A DNA stretch of 64,000 nt from assembly GCA_027533385.1 (NCBI GenBank), contig JAPZUE010000041.1:62001-126000 (forward strand), in the 5' to 3' direction. Source of the stretch: Rhizobium sp. Lineage in GTDB: Bacteria; Pseudomonadota; Alphaproteobacteria; Rhizobiales; Rhizobiaceae. The first letter of the stretch is position 1; each line of letters starts with the position of its first letter. The translations under genes and the position numbers were made by a program. This document shows positions 40,527 to 48,919 of the stretch, piece after piece. Under the pieces are notes generated by a model. The model made no database searches. It had not been told where the DNA came from and saw only the letters and a list, made by a program, of their open reading frames with translations.

Positions 40527-40845
40527 CTCTGTATCTCCTGCAATCTCGCTCTCGCCAGTTCGAGTGCGCGCTGCGGTGTCTTCTGCGTCTTCTTCTGAAA
40601 GACATGCAAGACAACCACTCTTCGGCCTGTCATGGTCACATAGATTCCTCGGGCAATCCCTCGGCGGACTTCGCCCTCAGCTCCCAGAGCTTTCCTTCGA
40701 GATGCTTGACGTGAGGTTCGCGGAGCTGTTCCAGCCCCAGACGCTCGACAGCTTCCAGCAACCGAACGACGCGGGCCTGAAGTCCTGGCGGCAAAGCCAG
40801 AATCTCGGCATCTGCTTCACTGTGGGTTTCCACGTGCCATAACAT
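40523..40845 (-). pseudogene. HigB/Gp49-like toxin gene interrupted by a frameshift
   Basis: From ATG at 40845 the frame reads MLWHVETHSEADAEILALPP through KLWELRAKSAEG and then runs off into LPEESM and a stop at 40636. In the next frame the missing half continues directly as IARGIYVTMTGRRVVVLHVF, then QKKTQKTPQRALELARARLQ, and ends in a stop that overlaps the antitoxin start. Together they give a full toxin of about 107 residues. The break is a single missing base near 40650 (GAG-GG-ATTGCC). Either a true mutation that disarms the toxin or a sequencing error. Confidence 0.85.
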
Positions 40846-40871
40846 GCACGCTATATAGCATGCGCGCTATA
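40844..40871. promoter_or_regulatory. Direct repeats at the start of the HigB-like gene
   Basis: ATGCACGCTATA and ATGCGCGCTATA, one mismatch, separated by TAGC. They lie directly upstream of the toxin ATG on the minus strand and contain TATAGC-like -10 elements. Likely operator-promoter of the module, bound by the XRE protein. Confidence 0.6.
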
Positions 40872-40887
40872 CCCCTTCAAGAAGACA

Positions 40888-41808
40888 TCACCACGCCGCC
40901 TTGTGATACTTGTGCCAGTGCTCGGCGATCTCGATGCGCTTGGGCACCCAGACCTTCTCATGAGCAGTCACATAATCGATGAACCGCGCCAGCGCCGCAG
41001 CCCTTCCCGGTCGCCCAACGAGGCGGCAGTGCAGGCCGACGGACATCATCTTCGGGCTGCCGTTTTTGCCCTCCTCGTAAAGCACGTCGAAGGCGTCCTT
41101 CAAATAGGTGAAGAACTGGTCGCCGGAATTGAAGCCCTGCGGCGTCGCAAAACGCATGTCATTGGTCTCGAGCGTATAGGGGATGACCAGGAAGGGCTTG
41201 CCGTCGAGATCCGGCACCCAGAACGGCAGGTCGTCGGAATAATTGTCGGAGGAATATAGGAAACCGCCCTCCTCCATGACGAGGCGCAGCGTGTTCATCG
41301 ATGGCTTGCCCTGATACATGCCGAGCGGATGCGAGCCGGTCAGTTCCTTGTGCAAGCGCACGGCCTCTTGAATGTGCTGACGCTCGACCTCTTCGGGAAA
41401 ATCCTTGTATTCGAGCCAGCGATAGCCGTGGCTGGCGATCTCCCAGTCGGCTTCCTTCATGGCGGCAACGGCCTCCGGGTTGCGCGCCATGGCAAGCGTC
41501 ACACCGTAGACGGTCACTGGCACCTTGCGTTCGGTGAACATCCGCCAGAGCCGCCAGAAACCGGCGCGCGAGCCATATTCGTAGATCGATTCCATGTTGA
41601 GATTGCGCTGGCCGGGCCAAGGCTGGGCGCCGACGATTTCCGACAGCAGGCATTCCGAGGCCGGGTCGCCATCGAGAATGCAGCTCTCCCCGCCCTCCTC
41701 GTAATTCACCACGAACTGCACCGCGATCCGCGCATCGCCTGGCCACTTCGGATCGGGAATGTCACGGCCGTAGCCGATGAGGTCGCGGGGATAGGGCGCA
41801 GTCGACAT
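40888..41808 (-). CDS. puuE: Allantoinase PuuE (polysaccharide-deacetylase fold)
   Basis: A 306-residue metal-independent allantoinase that opens allantoin to allantoate, the step between UraD and Alc. Family segments: YPRDLIGYGRDIPDPKWPGD at the start, ESIYEYGSRAGFWRLWRMF, WEIASHGYRWLEYKDFPEE with the His-Gly-Tyr-Arg core, and PYTLETNDMRF. ATG at 41808 begins the conserved part. It lies apart from the other allantoin genes, separated by the toxin-antitoxin module. Confidence 0.95.
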   Translation of the reverse strand: MSTAPYPRDLIGYGRDIPDPKWPGDARIAVQFVVNYEEGGESCILDGDPASECLLSEIVGAQPWPGQRNLNMESIYEYGSRAGFWRLWRMFTERKVPVTVYGVTLAMARNPEAVAAMKEADWEIASHGYRWLEYKDFPEEVERQHIQEAVRLHKELTGSHPLGMYQGKPSMNTLRLVMEEGGFLYSSDNYSDDLPFWVPDLDGKPFLVIPYTLETNDMRFATPQGFNSGDQFFTYLKDAFDVLYEEGKNGSPKMMSVGLHCRLVGRPGRAAALARFIDYVTAHEKVWVPKRIEIAEHWHKYHKAAW

Positions 41809-41899
41809 GGGTTCACCTCTCGTGTTTTGACGCGAGGCTATTGGCGAGGGCGGCACCTGTCGAGATGGAAAACGCTCGATTTGCTGCAGCGCAAACAGG

Positions 41900-42607
41900 T
41901 CAGGCAATCTTCCGGCTGGAAACCTGTCCGAGCGGATGCAGCGAATGCACGGTAAACGGCGCGCCACGCTCCGGCTCGACAAACAGCGCGAGATTGGTCA
42001 CCACAACAGGCTCGGCCAGCACCGGATCGAAATGCGCCTTAAGCGCCGCTTCGATTCGCGGGAAATCGCGCGCCAGAAGCGGCCCTGTCAGCGTCATGTG
42101 GAAACGAAATTCGTCCATGACATAGGGGTGGCCCCAGCGGTTGAGATTGCTGAATTGCGGTGCCGAAAGCCGCTCGGGATTGCGCCGTTCGATCTCCGCT
42201 TCCGAGAGCGGCGCGCGAAAACCGTCGAATGCCTGCACGACCGAGGCGGCGAGATGATCGACCTCCGGGCAAGGCCGCTGCAGGATGAGCCCGAAGACGT
42301 CGCCGATCCGGCCCACCGATAGGCCATGCAACACGACGGGCTCCATACGGCCGGCGAAATGCATGAGCTCACGCAGCAACACGGCTTCGCTCGAGCCCTC
42401 GCTCAAACGGAAGGGTGCCTTGAAGGTCGCATGAAAGCCGAAGCGACGGGGAAGCGCCGTATGGAAGGCAATCTCATGCACGCCGAGTCCTTTCAGCCCC
42501 GGATGCTCCTCCGCCTCGCCGGAGAACACGTTGCGGCCAAGCCAACGCGCAGCGGCATCGCCAAGCGGATCGCGGGCGGGCGGCGTAAAGCAGATGGCAT
42601 AACGCAT
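41900..42607 (-). CDS. DUF1045 protein, 2H-phosphoesterase-like
   Basis: A 235-residue protein of DUF1045 (TIGR03223). Two H-x-T/S motifs typical of the 2H phosphoesterase fold are visible: GFHATFKAPF (about residue 58) and FRFHMTLTGPL (about residue 170). In phosphonate loci it sits with phn genes, whose ribosyl-phosphate cyclic intermediates would suit such a fold, but none are here. ATG at 42607 has GAGG 8 nt upstream. Confidence 0.85.
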   Translation of the reverse strand: MRYAICFTPPARDPLGDAAARWLGRNVFSGEAEEHPGLKGLGVHEIAFHTALPRRFGFHATFKAPFRLSEGSSEAVLLRELMHFAGRMEPVVLHGLSVGRIGDVFGLILQRPCPEVDHLAASVVQAFDGFRAPLSEAEIERRNPERLSAPQFSNLNRWGHPYVMDEFRFHMTLTGPLLARDFPRIEAALKAHFDPVLAEPVVVTNLALFVEPERGAPFTVHSLHPLGQVSSRKIA

Positions 42608-42744
42608 GTCGAGCACCTCGCACTGGCTCGCGACGGAACTTTAGCAGTTGCCGTTACAACCCGGTGGATAGGTGATTTGCATGACAGTATCACGAAGCGC
42701 GCGCCCTTATTTCTCGCCCCTCAATCGTGAGTATCCCTTTGTTT

Positions 42745-43947
42745 TCAGGGTATTTCGGTAAATTCCTCACCGCCTGCCCGATCTGCAGCCACCGAAATGT
42801 GATGGGTGGGCGTAAAGCTGTGAGGCAAACGCAGCCTCTGCCCCACGATCAGATCGAGCGCGGCATCGGCGAGGAGATGGGCGATGCCGAAGCTCACCTT
42901 GAAGCCGCCGGTCAGCGCGTGGATCTGGGGATAGACAGGATGAGGGCCGACCATCGGATCCCGATCGATCGCCTTGGGTCGCAGGCCGGCCCAGCGTTCA
43001 ACGACCTCCGCTTCACGCAGAACCGGCGCGAGCTGCCGGGCCTCGGCAATCAGGGCGTCGAGCTGCCCGTCGGTGGAGAAGGGTTCGTCATAGCGGTTCT
43101 CGCTGGTGCTGCCGATCGCGACATGGCCGCCTTCATGCGGCACCACATAGAGCCCGTCGAGATAGAGAAGCGGCAGCGCATCCGGCAGATCGACCTTCAT
43201 CAGGGCCGCCTGCCCTTTGACGCCCCGCCCCAGCGGCTTTGCCAAGGCTGGCCCGAGCGTTTCCAGCAAGGGAAACGAGCCGACACCGGCAGCCACCAGA
43301 AGCAAGCCAAAGCCGATCGACGTTCCATCCGCCAGTTCAAGCCGGTTTGCCAGCGGATCGATGCGACCTGCAGCCGCCCCTTCGACAAGGCGCACACGGC
43401 CGGCCTGCTCCAGCCGTGCCCGGAGCGTCGCGGTGAGCGCGCGCGGCGACACCCGTCCTGCAAACCGATCATGCACCAGCCCGGCCGCGCTGAACTCGGC
43501 CGATGGCCAATCGGCAAACGGGCTCTCGTCGAGCACAGTCCAGGCAAAGGCGCGGCCCTGCTGGCACCAGTTCGTCTCGGCCTCCAGGGAATGGCGCTCG
43601 GCGATGGGCCTCAAATGGGCTTTCGGCAGGGGGATCAGCCGCCCGCAGCGCCGATAACCGGCAGACAGGCCGGTTTCGGCTTCGAGTGCTGCGATCTCCG
43701 CTTCCAGCGACAGGAGCCCATCGAATTGCAGCTGCTTCTTCTCGTTCCAGCGATCCGGCATATGCGCCATCAAGGCGCCGAGCAGGCCGCCGCTGGCCCC
43801 GCTGCCGGTGCGCTCGGCCTCGATGAGGATCGTGTCGATGCCCCGGCGCTCGGCCTTCAGCGCCGCCCAGAGGCCCATGATGCCGCCCCCGACAATGACG
43901 AGGTCCGCCCGCAATTGACCTGACATCGCTACCGATTTATCGGACAT
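42745..43947 (-). CDS. FAD-dependent oxidoreductase, MnmC C-terminal-like
   Basis: A 400-residue DAO-family flavoprotein. The dinucleotide motif is LVIVGGGIMGLWAALKAERR (residues about 15-34), followed by GSGASGGLLGALMAHMPDRW, and the late block ALTGGFKVSFGIAHLLADAA. It resembles the oxidase half of MnmC, which removes the carboxymethyl group of cmnm5U34 in tRNA. In enterobacteria this half is fused to MnmD; here the MnmD gene is divergent and the two start codons overlap. ATG at 43947 or 43953. Confidence 0.82.
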   Translation of the reverse strand: MSDKSVAMSGQLRADLVIVGGGIMGLWAALKAERRGIDTILIEAERTGSGASGGLLGALMAHMPDRWNEKKQLQFDGLLSLEAEIAALEAETGLSAGYRRCGRLIPLPKAHLRPIAERHSLEAETNWCQQGRAFAWTVLDESPFADWPSAEFSAAGLVHDRFAGRVSPRALTATLRARLEQAGRVRLVEGAAAGRIDPLANRLELADGTSIGFGLLLVAAGVGSFPLLETLGPALAKPLGRGVKGQAALMKVDLPDALPLLYLDGLYVVPHEGGHVAIGSTSENRYDEPFSTDGQLDALIAEARQLAPVLREAEVVERWAGLRPKAIDRDPMVGPHPVYPQIHALTGGFKVSFGIAHLLADAALDLIVGQRLRLPHSFTPTHHISVAADRAGGEEFTEIP

Positions 43948-44677
43948 GACCATGACCCATTCGAATTATCCGCCAGGCACCGGCGACACCCAGGCACCGC
44001 TCACCTGGCATGACGGCGATATGCCCTTTTCCCCCGCCTTTGGCGATCATTTTTATTGCCAGACGGATGGCCGGCTGGAATGCGGCCATGTCTTCCTCGC
44101 CGGCAATGGCCTGCCGGAACGCTGGCAGCATACCGAGGATTTCACCATAGGCGAACTCGGCTTCGGGACGGGCTTGAACGCCTGCGAAACCTGGCGGCAG
44201 TGGAAGACCCACCGCCGTCCCGGTGCGCACCTGCATTTCGTCTCCTTCGAGCTTTTTCCCATGCAGGCAGAGGAAATCGACCGCGCCTTGTCCCGCTGGC
44301 CGGAGATCGATGCGGAGCGCAAGGCTCTTGTGGCCCGCTGGCCGGCAGAACCCTCAGGTGTGGTGACGATCGATCTCGACGAACAGACACGGCTGTCCGT
44401 CGTCTGCGGTGACGCCTTTAAGAACCTCTCCGCAAGCCCGCTCACCTTCGACGCCTGGTTCCTCGACGGCTTCGCGCCGTCGCGCAACAGCGCCATGTGG
44501 TCGGCGGAGCTGATGCAGCGGGTGCACGACACAACGGTTGAGGGCGGGAGCTTCGCGACCTATGCCGCAGCCGGCTTCGTTCGCCGCAATCTGATTGCCG
44601 CCGGTTTTGCCGTAGAGCGGCGTCCGGGCTTTGCCGGAAAACGGGAAATGCTCTGCGGCATCAAGCCGGCGGGCTGA
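43946..44677 (+). CDS. mnmD: tRNA 5-methylaminomethyl-2-thiouridine methyltransferase MnmD
   Basis: A 243-residue SAM-dependent methyltransferase that makes mnm5(s2)U34 in tRNAs. Marks: HVFLAGNGLPERW, FTIGELGFGTGLNACETW (SAM site, residues about 67-84), DAWFLDGFAPSRNSAMWS (catalytic DGFAP) and the C-terminal FAGKREMLCG. It stands alone rather than as the N-terminal half of MnmC. Its stop directly abuts the stop of the opposite histidine kinase gene (44677/44678), with no space between. Confidence 0.92.
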   Translation: MTMTHSNYPPGTGDTQAPLTWHDGDMPFSPAFGDHFYCQTDGRLECGHVFLAGNGLPERWQHTEDFTIGELGFGTGLNACETWRQWKTHRRPGAHLHFVSFELFPMQAEEIDRALSRWPEIDAERKALVARWPAEPSGVVTIDLDEQTRLSVVCGDAFKNLSASPLTFDAWFLDGFAPSRNSAMWSAELMQRVHDTTVEGGSFATYAAAGFVRRNLIAAGFAVERRPGFAGKREMLCGIKPAG

Positions 44678-47600
44678 TCAGCGCTCGGCGCCAGCCAGCG
44701 CGGCAAGCGGCCTTCCGCTCCATTCCTCGATCTTGCGCATCAGGAGTTCGGGCGAAATCGGTTTCGACAGATAGTCGTCCATGCCGGCCGCCAGGCAGGC
44801 GTCGTGGTCGCTGTCGAGAGCATGCGCGGTCACCCCGATGATCGGGATGCGGTAGCCGCCGCGCAACACCTCTTCGCTGCGGATCAGGTTCGTCGCCTGA
44901 TGACCGTTCATAACAGGCATGGAGACATCCATCAGGATCAGGTCCGGCGGCTCGCTGCGCCAGGCCTGGACGGCCTCTTCGCCATTGCCGACGATGCGAT
45001 ATGCAATCCCGCTACCCGTAAGGATCTGCCGGAAGACGATCTGGTTGACGGGATTGTCCTCTGCGATCAGCACCCGAAGCGCACCGTCATCCTCTGCTGC
45101 CGGGGGTAGGATCGGTGCTTCAACCATTTGTGGCTGCGGCTGCGGCGTAGCCGCAGGCTGGAAGGGCGCCCCCGCCGGGAAGGGCTTGAGGCGTGCCGAA
45201 TTGACGCCATGGACGCGGGCGGTCCGCACCACGTCGATGATCGCCCCGCGCAGGACATTGGCGCGTGCCGGCTTCATCAGATGGGCCTGGATCTTCAGGC
45301 TCTCGAACAGCCGGTCGTCGCCCACCATGTCCATCGAGGTCAGGAAGACGAGCGCGATGTCGTCGAACCGGTGATCGTCGCGGATGGCGCGCGCCACGTC
45401 GATGCCGTTCATGTCAGGCATCTGGTAGTCGATGACGACAACATCGATCGCAAGTCCCTCGGCATGCGCCGCAGACAGGATGTCGAGACCCGCCGGGCCA
45501 TCGGGGACCGCGAGCCCGTCAAAACCCCACATTTTCAACTGTTCGCTGATGATACGCCGATTGACGGCGTTGTCGTCGATGACGAGAACGCGGGCATCCT
45601 TGACCGTCGCCGGCAATTCCCTCTGGCGGCGGCGCTCTGCGACAACGGCGAGCGGCAGTTCCACTGTGAAGGCGGAGCCGGAGCCAACGACGGATTCGAC
45701 ACTGAGCTTGCCACCGAACAGCCGCACCAGACCGGCAGTGATGGCGAGCCCGAGCCCCGTGCCCTCATGCCGCCGGGTCGAGAACGTATCCACCTGCGAG
45801 AACTTTTCGAAGATCTTCGCCTGCATTTCCGGCGGTATGCCGATGCCTGTGTCCTCGATCCGCAGCTTGAGGAGGGCCTGACCTTCCGAGACCGGCACTG
45901 CCGACACCTCGACATGCACGTGGCCCTTCTCGGTAAACTTGATCGCATTGCCGAGCAGATTGGTGACGATCTGCCGGAAGCGTCCCGGATCGCCCATGAA
46001 AGTATGCATCACCTTCTGGTCGCCGGACACGACGAGTTCGATGTCCTTTTCGGCGGCGGCGGCAGAGAGCAGCGTCGCGACATCCTCGATCGCCTCGACC
46101 GGATCGAAGGGCGACTTTCTGAGCTTCAGCTGGCCGGCATCGATCTTCGAGAAATCCAGGATATCGTTGATGATCGTCAGCAGCGCATTGCCGGACTTGA
46201 CCATGATGTCGACGAAGGTCTTCTGGCGCGTATCCAGCTCCGATTTCGACAACAGTTCGGCCATGCCGAGCACGCCGTTCATCGGCGTGCGGATCTCGTG
46301 GCTCATATTCGCCAGGAAATCGGACTTCGCCTTGTCGGCGGCTTCCGCGCGGGCCAGCAGCACCTCGAGTTCGGCTTCGCGGGCCTTCAGTTCGGTGAAA
46401 TCGGTGAGCACGACCACGCAGCTGCGATCGCCTCCGAAGGTCGCCTCCAGCTTGACCCAGGTCTTTCCATTGACCAGGAAATTGGTCGAGATGCCGTTTG
46501 CGCTTTGCAGCGCCGATTGCCACTGCTGCAGGATCATATGCGCCTCGGCGCCGAAATCGCCGCGCGCAGCACAGTATTCGAAGATCGGCCGCCAGCTTTC
46601 TCCCGTCGTGACCAGCGTCTTGGGCAGATCGAGGATCGCGCTGAACGAGGGATTGACCTCCGTAATCCGCCCCTTCTCGATCATCATCAGGCCCTGCGTC
46701 ATCATCCGCATGGATTCCTGCACAAAGCCCCCGAGCCGTTCGAGCTGCTGCTGCGCCTTGTCGATCTCCCGTTCGCGCGCCCGCATTTCGCTAAGATCCG
46801 AATAGGTGAGCAGGATCTTGCGATCTTGCAGGCGGGTGATGGTTGCCAGGACAAACTTGCCGTCGGCATAGGCAAGTTCCGTGACATGCGAGCCTTCCAG
46901 CGCATCGAACTGGGCAATGCGGCGGCGGTATCCCTCTTCGAACTCGACATCGGGCCAGGACCAGCCACGGGTCACATTCTGTTCGCAATAGGTGCGGAAC
47001 GGTAGGTCCTGTAGCGGCAGGTCATCGGGCCACTGCCAGATTTCGCGGCATTTCTCGTTGGCGAACTCGACCATGTAGTCCGACCCGAGAATGACAACGC
47101 CGACGGGCATGAGCTGCAGCATCGCGACCATGTCGTCATACAGCGCTTCAGCCCGCGCCTGCGCAGAGACCAGCGCTTCCTGTCCTTTGCGAAGCTCGGA
47201 GACGTCGTTGACCGAGCCGACAAGATAATACTTGTTTTGCGATGTGGTGATCCGGCTGAGCCGGGTGATCACGGAGATTTCGTGGCCATCGCGCACGACG
47301 ATGTCGCGGTTTTTCTCGATCATCTCGCCGGTCGCGAAGATCCGGAGGTTCTCCTCCTTCATGATCGCGCCGCTTTCCGGCCAGAGCTCTTCCTCCGTCA
47401 ACCCATAGAGGTCTTCGCGGCGCTGGCCATGAAGCTCTTCATAGGCCTTGTTCACATAGATCATTTTGCGATCGGGATCGCGGATGAAGACCGGCACCGG
47501 CATCTGCTCGAGCGCCGCGCGGTAGAGAAGCGTTTCCTCCTCGCGCTGGAACATGTCAGAGACGTCGGTATAGGTGAGCAGGATCTGCCCGCCCTCAAGC

Positions 47601-48709
47601 CGACGACTGCCACCGGCAAGCGCACGTCCCGATGGCGTCTTGATGTCAATCAGGGGGCCTTCGACAAGACTGACGACCTGCTCGATGCGATAGTTCACGC
47701 GGTCGGCCAGTTCGTCCGGCGTGAGGTTCGGCATGCTGCGAACCATGGCATGCGTCAGGAAGTCCCGATAGGGCAGACCCTCCAGCCGCAAGGAGGGGCC
47801 AAATTCCAGCATGGCGACCGCCGCCGGATTGGCGAAGGATATGGAAAGGTCAGGATCTAGGACGATGATGCCGACGGGAAGCGAAGCCATCAGGCTCTGC
47901 AACTGCACCTGCAGCGCCTCGGATTCCTCGCGAACGGCCTGAAGCTTTTGCTGCTCCTGGCGAAGCGGCGACAGATCCGTGATGGAACCGACGATGTAAA
48001 CTGCACCATCACTGCCCGTCACCGCGCCGGTGCGATTGAGGACCGGAATACGGTTGCCATCGGCGGAGATGAAGGTCTCCTGGCTTTCCTCCGTCACCCC
48101 GCGTTCGAGGACCCTCTGGTTGCACGCGTGATAGGAGCGCCCGAGGACCGGGAATGTCTCTTCTTCCGTGCGCCCGATCAAATCCTCTATCGGACGGCCA
48201 ACGATGTCGGCATAGGCGCTATTGGCAAAAAGCAGACGGTGATTGGAATCACGCACGAACGTGGCGATTGGATACTGCTCGAGCACCGCCTGAAACAGCG
48301 CCGCAGAAGGAAGCGTCGAGGCGCCCGTGCGAGCGGGAGACATCTCGACAGCATCGTCCATGAAGCCGAAGAGATAGATGCGGTCATCATCGTCGAAGAA
48401 GCGCTCGATATGCAGCACACGGACTGGCCCGGTGGGATCCGGTCTGAGATGCAGAGCCTCCTCCTCGCCAAAGACCAGAACGCGCCGCTCCCGATCGTCA
48501 CGCAGACCGTCCGGGTCGAGCCCGAAGATTTCACGGTCGTGGCGATTGATGAAGCTTTCGATGGAGAGATTGTGAAGCCGTGCGAAGGCAGCGTTGACGA
48601 CGACATAGCGAAGCTCGCTGTCCTTCACATAGGAAGGCAGGTCGAGCGCGGCAATCTTGTCGCGGACTAGCTCGAGCAAGGCGCTTCCCCGGATCAACGT
48701 TCTGTTCAC
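44678..48709 (-). CDS. Soluble multi-PAS hybrid histidine kinase with two receiver domains
   Basis: About 1343 residues with no transmembrane segment, so a cytosolic sensor. Some six PAS-like segments fill residues 15-760, the clearest being SAYADIVGRPIEDLIGRTEE, NKAYEELHGQRREDLYGLTE and VNPSFSAILDL. The kinase core follows: FLANMSHEIRTPMNGVLG with the phospho-His, then the ATP site (LLGNAIKFTEKG, EDTGIGIPPEMQ, GTGLGLAITAGL). Two receivers close it: VLVIDDNAVNRR with VVVIDYQMPDMNG, and VLIAEDNPVNQ with ILMDVSMPVMNGH. GTG at 48709 is the likely start, though TTG at 48679 has a better ribosome site (GGGGA). The frame stays open to 50377, but only as antisense of the next gene. Confidence 0.9.
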   Translation of the reverse strand: MNRTLIRGSALLELVRDKIAALDLPSYVKDSELRYVVVNAAFARLHNLSIESFINRHDREIFGLDPDGLRDDRERRVLVFGEEEALHLRPDPTGPVRVLHIERFFDDDDRIYLFGFMDDAVEMSPARTGASTLPSAALFQAVLEQYPIATFVRDSNHRLLFANSAYADIVGRPIEDLIGRTEEETFPVLGRSYHACNQRVLERGVTEESQETFISADGNRIPVLNRTGAVTGSDGAVYIVGSITDLSPLRQEQQKLQAVREESEALQVQLQSLMASLPVGIIVLDPDLSISFANPAAVAMLEFGPSLRLEGLPYRDFLTHAMVRSMPNLTPDELADRVNYRIEQVVSLVEGPLIDIKTPSGRALAGGSRRLEGGQILLTYTDVSDMFQREEETLLYRAALEQMPVPVFIRDPDRKMIYVNKAYEELHGQRREDLYGLTEEELWPESGAIMKEENLRIFATGEMIEKNRDIVVRDGHEISVITRLSRITTSQNKYYLVGSVNDVSELRKGQEALVSAQARAEALYDDMVAMLQLMPVGVVILGSDYMVEFANEKCREIWQWPDDLPLQDLPFRTYCEQNVTRGWSWPDVEFEEGYRRRIAQFDALEGSHVTELAYADGKFVLATITRLQDRKILLTYSDLSEMRAREREIDKAQQQLERLGGFVQESMRMMTQGLMMIEKGRITEVNPSFSAILDLPKTLVTTGESWRPIFEYCAARGDFGAEAHMILQQWQSALQSANGISTNFLVNGKTWVKLEATFGGDRSCVVVLTDFTELKAREAELEVLLARAEAADKAKSDFLANMSHEIRTPMNGVLGMAELLSKSELDTRQKTFVDIMVKSGNALLTIINDILDFSKIDAGQLKLRKSPFDPVEAIEDVATLLSAAAAEKDIELVVSGDQKVMHTFMGDPGRFRQIVTNLLGNAIKFTEKGHVHVEVSAVPVSEGQALLKLRIEDTGIGIPPEMQAKIFEKFSQVDTFSTRRHEGTGLGLAITAGLVRLFGGKLSVESVVGSGSAFTVELPLAVVAERRRQRELPATVKDARVLVIDDNAVNRRIISEQLKMWGFDGLAVPDGPAGLDILSAAHAEGLAIDVVVIDYQMPDMNGIDVARAIRDDHRFDDIALVFLTSMDMVGDDRLFESLKIQAHLMKPARANVLRGAIIDVVRTARVHGVNSARLKPFPAGAPFQPAATPQPQPQMVEAPILPPAAEDDGALRVLIAEDNPVNQIVFRQILTGSGIAYRIVGNGEEAVQAWRSEPPDLILMDVSMPVMNGHQATNLIRSEEVLRGGYRIPIIGVTAHALDSDHDACLAAGMDDYLSKPISPELLMRKIEEWSGRPLAALAGAER

Positions 48710-48919
48710 TCCGCGATCATTGACTTGTTTTGGTAAACAGCGGGTAAGCGAGACAGAATTGTATGTTCCAACAGCGAATGCGGAAGAGCATTCGCGCGCG
48801 CTTCGACCGGCATGGCGGGCCACTGTTCCAGATGAGCCGGTTTTTCGTCGCAAACGGCAATGCCTTTTGGCTTGCGAACCTGCGAGACTTGATGTCGAGA
48901 TTGACACAATGGATCGACC

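Noticed and set aside
40844..40871. Insertion-sequence ends at the direct repeats
   Set aside because: There is no transposase or element between them; the repeats are only 4 bp apart and fit an operator.
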